From positions 62,001-126,000 of the forward strand of contig NMRA01000625.1 in NCBI GenBank assembly GCA_002633005.1: a DNA stretch of 64,000 nt. The letters are read 5' to 3'. Each line of letters starts with the position of its first letter. The stretch's first letter is position 1. A program made the position numbers and the translations under genes. Of the stretch, positions 34,901-44,900 are shown one piece after another. The stretch is from Phoronis australis. Taxonomy: Eukaryota > Phoronida > Phoronidae. The notes beneath the pieces are model-generated. The model searched no databases. It had not been told where the DNA came from and was given only the letters and a program-made list of their open reading frames with translations.

Positions 34901-34975
34901 GTTGAAGGAACAGCTGTTTTAAAAATAGCTTTCATCAGATATCCTTCGTCCTTTGTCGGGGTAATGGAAACGTAG
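28843..34975 (+). CDS. LDLa-domain type I membrane protein with PPxY motifs (LDLRAD3/4-like), 5' incomplete
   Basis: Exons 28843-28989, 30725-30844, 31895-32044, 33656-33735 and 34721-34975, all plus strand. Phases agree for each join. The encoded chain has two six-Cys LDL-receptor class A modules with Asp/Glu calcium-binding ends (CPHGEDESGC, CSEGEDEQGC), then IPFFVLLLLAFVIVCVLL as the transmembrane helix, a short basic/His segment, then LPPSYEDVV and VAPPDYATVA. PPxY motifs bind WW domains of NEDD4-family ligases in the LDLRAD3 and LDLRAD4/PMEPA1 families, which share this layout. The signal-peptide exon upstream of 28843 was not found. The last exon could instead be replaced by read-through of exon 4 to TGA at 33777. 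Confidence 0.78.
30725..30844 (+). CDS. LDLa gene, exon with LDLa module 2
   Basis: Acceptor tttgatttcag and donor gtaagt at 30845. Six cysteines with spacing C-x7-C-x6-C-x6-C-x5-C-x8-C; core CDGVNNCSEGEDEQGC. A Glu codon is completed across the join with the previous exon. Confidence 0.88.
31586..31743 (+). repeat. 59-bp tandem repeat, 2.7 copies
   Basis: Unit starts gttattgagcttttgttg and contains gctcatacagtgccatctgt. Copies start at 31586 and 31645; a third, lacking its first bases, starts at 31690. Near-identical, within an intron of the LDLa gene. Confidence 0.85.
31895..32044 (+). CDS. LDLa gene, transmembrane exon
   Basis: Acceptor ctgtttcag and donor gtttgt at 32045. A hydrophobic run of about 18 residues (IPFFVLLLLAFVIVCVLL) is followed by HNQKFRNYCHHLMAHRW, basic and therefore likely cytoplasmic. 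Confidence 0.8.
32835..32905 (-). repeat. 3' end of a dispersed retroelement with AATAAA
   Basis: The minus strand reads tgatgatgatctaccagatg then gcaaaacacagctgac, then AATAAAAATCTG. This phrase type is common at the 3' ends of Penelope-like and other retroelements in invertebrates. Assignment is tentative. Confidence 0.35.
33656..33735 (+). CDS. LDLa gene, exon with PPSY motif
   Basis: Acceptor atttgtag. It encodes EIELHTLPPSYEDVVSVGSD. The possible donor gttagt at 33736 is weak. If unused, the frame runs on to TGA at 33775-33777 and adds a short tail VSIHSIGNLLHLS. Confidence 0.72.
34267..34272 (+). promoter_or_regulatory. Polyadenylation signal AATAAA, possible proximal end of the LDLa gene
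   Basis: About 490 nt after the TGA reached when the PPSY exon is read through, and upstream of the putative last exon. It would serve a short isoform. Confidence 0.4.
34721..34975 (+). CDS. LDLa gene, putative last exon with PPDY motif
   Basis: Acceptor acatttccag, with a second AG nine bases on that keeps the frame. It encodes VVSPQDPVVPVAPPDYATVA, then NVYYLDVVPDSPDQRAYLVE, and ends at TAG 34973-34975. An internal donor-like gtaatg at 34845 leaves open that only the first part is coding. Confidence 0.6.
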   Translation, partial: TFQAEVVSPQDPVVPVAPPDYATVAHILPVSPVPFTTPAAQGNVYYLDVVPDSPDQRAYLVEGTAVLKIAFIRYPSSFVGVMET

Positions 34976-35734
34976 ACAGATTTATGGGGGGGAGCGTGAA
35001 GCATGAGGAAATATTGAGTTCAGTTATTAAGACCGGTAGCGGATGAGGGGAGGACTCAGACCCCAGAACGCGGCAGAATCGTGTTCTTGACTTCCCGTTC
35101 TTTTTTTTTAGTCTACCTACAAATTTTCCGAACAGGAGGTCCACATCCCGGGCCCCCGCAACTTTCAGGCCGCCCGTGTACATACAATCACGCTTTGCCG
35201 AATTCCCTGAGGCAACATGTTGGGCCCCCCTCATGGTATCCTAGATCCGCCACTAACACCAACATGGAAATCACAAAGTAACTCTTGTTTAGATCATTTG
35301 AAATTGACCATTTTTCCTCTAAAATTTCCTTGATTTGTGATGTCAGAATTTACATTCTGTCTACTTTTTGATAGATAAAAAAGATTGTTACTCTCCTGAG
35401 TAATAGTAGTTTGTGACATCCACAATGTTGTTGAATGTTATTGCCCCAAGTCGTGGGGTTAGTTCCTTACAGGAAGACAGTAGCGAAAACCAGGATCAAG
35501 CAACACAATGCTAAGTCACCAGTGAAAAGTTTTTACGAGTGCTCTCGGGAACTTAGTAACGTACACTAGCAAAATTGGGTGCACTGAAGTGATTATTTGG
35601 CATAGCTTGAGTGTTGAATTACACTGTTCCCGTTTCTTTAGTTAAGTGACATTTTCTTGCTTCAAGTGCCTTAAGAGTGTCCTGTGTTATGGACCGCAGC
35701 CCTGGTGACTGTGTTTGTGTAGGCCTATCACATG

Positions 35735-35990
35735 CACGGTCCAAGTTTTTGGTCATTTTCATTCGCTAACAGAAAATTCTTCAGTTTGGGACACAATACG
35801 GTGGCCAAGAGAAATTTCGTTTTGTCAGATTTCTCAACAACTTTGCGTGCTATTATGGCATAGTTATTACCAAGCAAAATTTCGTAAAATTTTGAGCATT
35901 TGCAACAATGTAGTAAGCTTCTGAAAAATAGAAATATGGACATTTTAGCAATAAGTTTTGTCCCAAGTTGAAGAATTTTTACCGAAAGTT
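35735..35990 (+). repeat. Dispersed repeat, uninterrupted copy
   Basis: Shares with 40690-41070 the phrases attaccaagcaaaattt (attaccagacaaaattt there), gtaaaattttgagcattt and gaaaaatagaaatatgg. It is the empty-site counterpart for the insertion at 40805-40965. Confidence 0.65.
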
Positions 35991-36683
35991 ACATTATCTC
36001 ACTTCAGCCTGTTGTGAATCAAATGAAGATCAACACCGGACACTTGTCTGCCAGCATTTGCCAACATCAACACCAGCATAAGGTGGACATGTTTAAGTAG
36101 TAAACCAGCTGGCTGGTTAAAATGGCTGTCATTCCACCCATGGCATAGCATCTGGTACTTTGTCGATTCAAGAACCACGAGCACCATCAACCAATTGATC
36201 TAAAGTTCCTTCAGTTGAATTTCAGTCCTCAAAAGTGTGAAAGTTATCAGGTCATCGTTTGCAACGTGGCCAAAAGTCCAATTTCGAAAATCAGCTTGAA
36301 CACACATGGTTTTCGGACAATGACAAGAAGGAAATATTGGGCTTAGCCATTTTGTGCATTTGCGCCAGTATTGTCCAAGTCAGACTAAAAACTGCTGTAG
36401 GGGGATTTTCGGACAACGCGACTGCTCGCTGTAGTCGGAATGCTCAAGTCTCTCACATTTGACTAATGGGAGTTGACCAAAATCTCGGCTCAGGTTTCAA
36501 AATTTCATGTACAAAATGCTGCTTGCAGGTCATTACATCGAATCCTGAATTTGAACTTTAGCTGTCTTCCTCACCAAACTCTGGTCTAGTAACTTTAAGT
36601 GAACTTATTTTATGAAAATTTGTTTTTAATTATTTTGTCAGTTGTCTTTGAAAATGTGACTTGTTATGCCATGTGCAATGTTA

Positions 36684-36689
36684 AATAAA
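36684..36689 (+). promoter_or_regulatory. Polyadenylation signal AATAAA, possible distal end of the LDLa gene
   Basis: A good AATAAA in ttaaataaaatg, 1.7 kb after the TAG at 34975 and just before the convergent LIM gene. Confidence 0.4.
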
Positions 36690-36803
36690 ATGTATTTTAT
36701 TTAAAATGTATTTTGATCTTGGTGACAATAACTCTGAGATGCTCCATTCCATTCAAAGACCTTCAGCGTAATCGCAAAATGAGCAGATAATAAGCATTAT
36801 GTA

Positions 36804-36809
36804 TTTATT
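36804..36809 (-). promoter_or_regulatory. Candidate polyadenylation signal of the Ajuba-like gene
   Basis: AATAAA on the minus strand about 1.6 kb after the stop at 38403. It would make the 3' ends of the two convergent genes lie within roughly 120 bp of each other or overlap. Confidence 0.35.
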
Positions 36810-38402
36810 TTCTTTCCAAAAGAACAATGACAAAATATGTATATCTACCACAAGAGAATGTACAAGAGTACACCATAAATACAAAGCTACGTTTAATAAA
36901 TACACACCTTCAAAATAAAAATAAATCGCCATGAAGTGACATAGTGCCACAGACACCGGCTTTTCCTCAACACACTAACCACATGATGAGAAGCATGCTG
37001 GATAACACCTTCACAATGAGAGAGACTGGGGAAACAATTTGGTGAGCAAACACACATTTCCACTCTGAATTGAACAAACGATTTAAACAGAGATTTTTGA
37101 ATAGATACGTTGAATGGGAAAGCGGGAGGTACATGTACACGCAGGTATTGCCCGATTCACTGCTTACAGCAACTAACAAAACAAGACTGTGTCTGCGTTG
37201 CTAACGCAGTCCGAATAGTATATAGAGTGGTGTTTTGTGGAAAGAAATAGTGCATAATCTTGCAGGTGGATTAAGCTATGCAATTTTGGTAAATGAATAA
37301 AAAAAACAGACTGACATGATCAACATACTCTACACATTTTATAGACAACAAGTCAGGTGGCAATAATTTCTGTTGCCTAGCAAACAAATTGTACTATTTC
37401 TGTGTCAATATACCGCTGTTGGTTTTCTCAGTTTTGCATTACCCCATTGAGGCGTAAACAGTTCATAATGAAAGGAGTTTTTAAGTACGAAAAAGCACAT
37501 TGTGTTTGGCCCCCTTTTCCAGAAATCAGCTCAGCATGAAGACAAACATTCTGAATGCACAACCAGGAAGCAAAAGTCATGAAAACATTTACATTTCGTC
37601 TACTTTGTCAAAAAGTGGACTGTTCGAACCACAGACAAGGCAGCATGACGAATTCTTTGAGAATTCTTAAAGCAATTTATATACATGAAGCAGACAACCA
37701 CGGCTCTACATTGCACTCACAACCTTAAAATCTGAAAGTTTCACACCAAAAAATGACATAAGTAGCAATTCCACATGAACATTTCATCCATAATTTTCCT
37801 GCCTGTGACAGTGTGACCTGTTTCAAACGATGACAAAACATCCCTTTTGATCAACCAAAAGCCACAATCAAGGTCACCAAATATAACATGATATACAGAA
37901 CTAATAAGCTTAACCTCTGCTGTAATTCAGCTGGTGCAATTTTCTTCTTTGCCTATTCTTTTCAGAACAGTACTGAAAAAGTTGCTCACTTCTTCCTTTT
38001 CACAAAAGTAGACAACCATCACAACTGAATAACTCCAGCAGCCACACACAGGAAAAACATTTCACAATTATCAGATAAGAATTTGAGCTAATGACCAGAC
38101 GAAAATTTATTTTTCTTAACGTAAAACATCAATTTCCACCTCATAAAACAACACAAGAAATCACACTGACTTCTCTTAACTAAACTGTCATGGGGATGAA
38201 CTAAGAACGGAAACTCTTATCCTACGGCAGAATCCAAACATAGCCCACTAAACACTTGACCTGTGTCACTACCGTTTATATTCTGAACGATGTCGACTTC
38301 ATCAAATGATATGCAGTGGTGCACATTTCTGTCAAAGAAATACGCACAAAACAAACCTAAGCACTACATAACACAACTGTATATTCTACACCTCGTCTCC
38401 TG
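36810..38402 (-). other. 3' UTR or downstream region of the Ajuba-like gene
   Basis: No coding sequence recognised. AT-rich and without obvious repeats. Probably a long 3' UTR. Confidence 0.45.
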
Positions 38403-38978
38403 CTACAAATCTGTTATCTGGTACTTGGCATTTGGTGATGGCAATGGAGGTGGAGATTTTCCATTGAACTTTGTGTAGTCCGTGTGCGGCTGCGGATAGC
38501 CGCTACTTCTGGAGATTGGCGGCAGTGGTGGCGGCGGAAGCTCTTTCTGCGACTTTTGTAGCACACCGCCCACGATTGGCTGCTGTGGCTGCGGCTGCTG
38601 CAGACTTGTCCTTGCTGGCAATGGAGGCGGCGGTGGTGACTTCCTGGAACTAGAGTCTGACTGCTGCCGGGTGGCAGTATCACCAGACGAGTGCATAGAT
38701 AAGCCTGTGGTGGTCACAACCGTCTGCGATGTCGGCACCAGACCGTACTGCGACGACGAGGACGGAACTAATGGCTGACGTGCTGGTAATGGAGGCTGAT
38801 AGTTGTCAGCCAAAGGGTTGTGGTAGGCTTGTGACGATGCGTTCAGATCTGGGTTGTTCTCCGTCGCCAACTGATAGAATTTGTTCAGCCTGTTCACATG
38901 ACAGCCGTGACACAGCAGGTGGTTGTCTAACGGGTAGCACCGTTTATCTGGATCATCTGTCAGCTGCATTCCACAATC
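38403..38978 (-). CDS. ajuba: Ajuba-like gene, last exon (LIM3 end, proline-rich tail)
   Basis: Acceptor atgtttttgcag before GAT at 38978; 191 codons then TAG. The first 31 residues finish LIM3 (CHGCHVNRL). The rest has [10 protein letters not shown], Gln/Ser-rich stretches, [17 protein letters not shown] and SPPPLPSP, and ends AKYQITDL. The polyproline motifs are of SH3- or EVH1-binding kind. Confidence 0.93.
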   Translation of the reverse strand, partial: DCGMQLTDDPDKRCYPLDNHLLCHGCHVNRLNKFYQLATENNPDLNASSQAYHNPLADNYQPPLPARQPLVPSSSSQYGLVPTSQTVVTTTGLSMHSSGDTATRQQSDSSSRKSPPPPPLPARTSLQQPQPQQPIVGGVLQKSQKELPPPPLPPISRSSGYPQPHTDYTKFNGKSPPPLPSPNAKYQITDL

Positions 38979-41900
38979 CTGCAAAAACATGTCATGTGGT
39001 TTGATATCTGGAAACAAATTTCTTCAAGAATTAAGGTAAAACCTCACTAGTTTCGGGCAACAATAATTGCTAAAATTGCCCTTTTCTCATTTTCAAGGTC
39101 GTCTTACATTGTTCAGAGTGCATAGAATGTAAAAATTCTGAGTGATGGTAGGTACCATAAAAAACTTGAACGTGGTAAACCAATAATTACAATGCTATAG
39201 ATCTTGTACAAAAAATGAGGGCCAAAAAAATTTGGTGTCAGCCATGTTGTGGTCGAAATTGACGAGATTTTAGTGTAGTGCAAGAGTGATTCTGAAAAAC
39301 TTTGAGGATTTTTCAAACAATTTCATATTCATATACAATTCTTAGAGCATGTTGACCATAACAAACAGGCCAGGAGTTATTGAAACAACGTCAACCAACA
39401 GCAACTGTGTAGCATATCTTTATCGACCTTGGAATCCAAGATGTTTTTGTGCACCCATACATTCATGAAACATTTGCACGGCTATTCTTGGTCTATGGCA
39501 GAGGTAGCAAGCTTCGGGTCTGGTATTCACATTATTTTTAGAAAGCACTCAATAATTGACAACTTCTCAAGACTAACCAGCTTAAGCTATTAAAATTAAG
39601 ACAAGGATTATTGGCCAAAGATTGACTGCTTACCTCACAATGATAACAGTCCACATGAAAGTCTTTGTCCATTGACACCACCCTCACTGTTTCTTCTGTG
39701 CCCTGAAATGATAGAAAGAAACAGTTACGTAACAGTTGTTGTCTAAATCAGTTGCACAAGTCATTCAGTAATGTGATGCGCATCTAGAAACTTGTCATTT
39801 AACTTTGAATGTCTAAGGTACTAACTGTACGGACAAGCTTATGGTATGTTTTGACGATACGGCCCTAAGTCAGTTGTATGATACACTGTTAGATATAACC
39901 GTAATAACAGTAGCAGTATTACTATAGTCAAACATCATCACATGAAACATAATAAAAAAATAATCGCAGGCAGTCTCATACGCGTTGTACCAGACGTGCG
40001 CAGGTTGCTCATGTGCGCCCATTGCACTGATCACCTGGAACCATATTTAAGCTTTATTAAATACATAGTTAAAACAGCTGAGGAGCTAGAAACCTGACTC
40101 AAAGGTTTAGCAGTGTGACCCAGTGTGACTAGAACCTACGACCTCGAATAAAAAAAACAGGCACCTATCACACAAGGTCACACTGCACCCTCACACATGA
40201 AACATAGCCAGACCTTCAAAATCTGTACATTATAATGATAGCTTGTACCAACCACCGAAGACTTGCATACATTTGGTTGAGACTTGGAAGTTTGTACGCC
40301 ATAATGTTCTTAGAATTCTTAACAGCGCACATTGCAAAAAGGTTTGACAAAAACATGTCAACTCAATGGAAACTGAAAAGAAATTCTCAAGTGTAAATTG
40401 CCTCAGTTCAAAATACGCTAAAGACAAATGCTGGTATTGGTAGATATTACACTTGAACTCCCCCAGCTACTAGTCTGGCTATCATCCGACCCAATTTAAA
40501 GAGAATAACTAGGCTTAATCCCATATTCTGTCCAAGTGAACTAGAAGCTTACCTCAACAGGAGTGATTACTTGACCACATGCAGCACATTTTGGAGCATA
40601 TAATCTGTAACAGTCAAAGAAATGCCATCATTACCCTTACAGTAGTGGTGATGCTCAAGTTACTTCACACTATTCTATCACAACACCATTACAATACATT
40701 TACGGTCAAACTTTTCAACAAAATATCTCTTCAGGAAAATTTCCTTTCTTCTAGCACGGTTTGTGTCGTAGCTATTACCAGACAAAATTTGGTAAAATTT
40801 TGAGTCTGTAGCACACAGTTGACAAAGAGCGCATCGCTCGAAACGTGGAGGATATTTTAACATAATTAGTACCGACGCTCGTTGTTTTAGTTTTAGTAGT
40901 TATACTATTTGATATTTTTATTCGTCGGTAACTGCACGGCATTCCAACATCTATTTGATTTTAAGATTTTGAGCATTTACAACAATTTGGTAATCCTTTG
41001 AAAAATAGAAATATGGCAATTTCAGCAATTATTTATGCCCCAAATTGATGCTTTTTTACCTTTAGTGTTCATTATGAAATCAAGAATGTTAACATGTATA
41101 GTTGTATTACTTTAAGTACGTTTTAAAGTTGTAAAAATATCACAAACGTTGCAAATTCTGTAGTTCAGTAACAAACCAATCGCACAGAAACAAACCAAAA
41201 TTTCACATCTCCAAAACAAAATAAAAGAAATCAAGTCAGCAGTGGAAATTCAAAAAACTAACAAAAGATGGCAGCACAACCACACTTAGATACAGCTCAC
41301 AATACACCACTTCAGGTTGTGTCAAACGTTATCTTACTCATACATCCTTAAGATTCTATCAAAAAACAAATAGTAACAAGCTGTCAACTCATCAGGGCTC
41401 ATCGTTGCAGTACAAGAGGTAAACAATTGAATTGAAGCAAATGTCAATTTTCATATTCTCACATTGAAAGAGTGCAAACCGAAAGTAGGGGTAGATTACT
41501 GGGGCTGCGACTAGGTCAGTCCAAAATGACTAAAAGAACTTTGAATGAGAGGATGATATGAACTTCAGTTAAACAAACATATGGACTACATATATTATGA
41601 AATATATACATAAAAAGTCACCAGTCAAGAGTAGTTTCTGGCGTGCATATGTTTTGCTGCGTACTGCAAGTCGAATTTTTACACAAATACGCACATTCCT
41701 ATAGGAAACACAAGTCTATTCCATGACGTAATCTTTATTAACAAAGATCAAACCATTATGTGAAAGACGCCAAGCATGCAAAGTGACTTACTTGTGATAG
41801 TCTGCCACGCAGTATATTTTGTTCTCCACGTCAATTGTGAACGGGACGCCATCCAGGCACTCGTTGCATTTACAACAGCGGAAACAGCCCGGGTGGTAGG

Positions 41901-44900
41901 ACTTGCCCATGGCTTGGAGGATCTGTAAGGCAGTTACCAAGTGACAACACGTCAAGCTAAACCTGTTCAAGTCACACTCACAAATCAAATTTGAGTTCAA
42001 GAGGGCAGGACATGCAGTGACTGGACAAAACAAATCTTCAAACTAGTGTATTTTCTTTTCTCACTAGTGTCATTTTTGCTATAAATTTAAATTGATTTTG
42101 AGCTCCTCTTTTGCTTACCTTTTTCTAACAAGAGCAACACGGAGCGTTGAAATGCACCCAAGAATGCATCACAAATGGTGTGCTTTTAGGGTTATTTATT
42201 TGTATCATAAAAATGGCCACTAGATGGCGCAAAAATGTACAATCCATCCAAAAACGGGAACATGCCATATTTCATAAAAATCTGTCAAGGAACTTCAGAG
42301 AAATAAAGGAAAACAGAACAAAATGAAATTGCCATTTGTGGGTACAGTGTCCGTTCGATCCGCCTGAAAGTTGTCGTCTGCTATCTTCATATAAATTCAC
42401 TTATTAAATTTAATAAAGATCCTACAGTGGGTTTTGGATATACAACTATGGGCGAAAAACAAAACAAAACTACCACTAGGAGGCGCCACAGTAGCCAGTC
42501 ACCATCGTCAAACGTCCTCTTCACACTGTAAACATATATGTCAAAACCATCCATAGAATGATTTGATTGATCGAGGGGTGGATGCCAAAAACAAGATTTG
42601 AAAACAGCAAAAATGGCCACTAGGTGGCACAAAATACCTCGATTCCATTCAAAAACAGGATGATAGCGTCATCTCACCAATAGAGGCCTATATTCAAAAT
42701 TTTATGAAAATCTATTGAGGACTTTTGAAGATACAGACTGTTAAACGTAAAAAACTAAAATTGCCAATAGGGAGCACACCAGTAGTCAGATCTGTCCGAA
42801 GTCGTCGCTGTCCGTTGTCAGCATCATATAAATACACTTGCTAAATTAAGTAAAGATCCTGCTAATGGCTTAGGAGATACAAATAAATATGTGGGCGCAT
42901 AAAAATGAATCTAAAAACTGAGCCTTAATGTTCAATGACTGTAAGAAAAGACTTACAAACGTTGATGACACAATGCCAAAAGCAATAAAAAGCAATAAAA
43001 ACATGTCTTTGTGATGGTAGGTAACACTCACTAACTTCTGGTTATTGTAAGTGAACATGTCAATCATACCTATAGGTTCATTGTAGGACCAAGTATCAAG
43101 CAATAATGCCTTTAAATCAATGAAGTTTACTGCTGGAAATCATCTTAGCACAGCTTCAGAGGAAACAACATACATTCAAAATTGACTACAAGACACGTTC
43201 AAACTTGACTATGAGTTACGTTCACACATGACAATGAGAAAATTTTGAACTTGACTTGGGGATATGTTGAAACCTGACTGGCAAATGTTTAATTGTCTTA
43301 TCAATGCAGGAAAGTCAGAGCAAGTCTCTAAAAACAGAAAATCAATGGAGCAACTAGAGCTGAATCAAATTTGTGTAGGAGCAAAACTGATAGATTTGAA
43401 CAACTAGAACACAAATACGAAACGCAGGTGTGTAGTGTGACACAAACTCACCATCTCCATGATAAGATGGCCGCACACTGCACACTTCTCAGCTGTCTGT
43501 TGGAAACCAGAATACTGAAACGAGTAAACAAGACAACGTATGAACACTTGCTTAGTACTCAACATATAAAAATGTCTTTAAACTATGTATCCCCTATCCC
43601 AACACTCACTCCTCTCATGTGAAAAGGCAGTTTCATTTTTACTATCATTGTGTTCTCATTTTTGTAACGAAATATTTTGATTTACTACTGAAAAAAATCT
43701 TATGTCCTATTGTTAATGAAGTTGTGCACGTATCTTAGGTGTGCTAACACTGAGGAAAACTCATCTAATTCAGGCCTAACAGTCCATATCATAATGAGGT
43801 AGTCTCAAGTCACAGCTAGGAACGGAAACAATGTGATACAGAAAATTTCTGAGAATATAGTCCAACAACAAGGATATTATTTTCTGTATTCCCAAAAAGA
43901 ACTCCAACACACAGACTTTCATATCATAGAAACAAGAGAAGGAGGTGCTTACTAAATAATCTTCTTCACAATAAACTTTTCCATGTACATTGTAGAATGC
44001 TTTCCCTCGTAATGTCCGACCTGAAATAGTAGGCATTCGTGTAAAACACGTGAGGTGGCCACAGGCGGCGTGCTGATCAGACTTAGAAATGTTTGCGATA
44101 TACATTTCCACACCTGTTTAAGAATTACATATTTATACACAATCAGGAGTTCAAGGGAGAGATGCCCACTACTAAGTCTGATTGGATTTCTGTATTCGAC
44201 CTGTGGTCCTGATTGCTCAGTGGACTAGAGTGTCTGCACGGTTAGCAGGAGGTCCAAAGTTCGAGACCCGGTCGGGGGCAGAAATCTGTTCAGACTTGAT
44301 GGTGTTGACCAGACTTAGGTTTACAATTCAAGTAAAACATAGTTGCATCAACGACGATTAGTTTAAATCTAAGTCTTCATAAAGATAGTGTCCAGAATCC
44401 TCGATGGATTCAATTAATCTCTTGAGCAAAATATTTCCCTTTTCTTAAGTTCGCAAACAGTGTCCAAAAACACGCCTCATTTGACCAGTAAGGCAACTGC
44501 ATTCATTTGTATCAGGTTTCCGACTTACCACATGAACAGCAGACAAAGCAGGTTGAGTGGTACAAGTTACCCATGGCCTGGCACGCTTCTGTAGCACCAG
44601 TCACTGTCTCACCACAGTGATAGCACTGGCCTGTAACAGACAACAGATAGAGTGAAAAACACATAGTGAACACCACACAAATGCGTAGTGAACACGAGGA
44701 ACCATTTTGCGAGTAACTGTTTTGATCACACCGATGTTCACCATTCTTTAGCATGAGGCAGCTAGATGTAATGGTACACGGCAGTGTGTACACTTCACAA
44801 CAGAGGGGGCAGTAGATGGGGAATCATAGCCCTTTAATGGTGTGAGAGCACACTTATGAGTGTTTATATGGTGATTCAATTTCAAATTGTGGTGTGCACG

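Noticed and set aside
44207-44277. A genuine tRNA-Thr gene
   Set aside because: The T stem does not pair and position 33 is C. More likely a SINE head.
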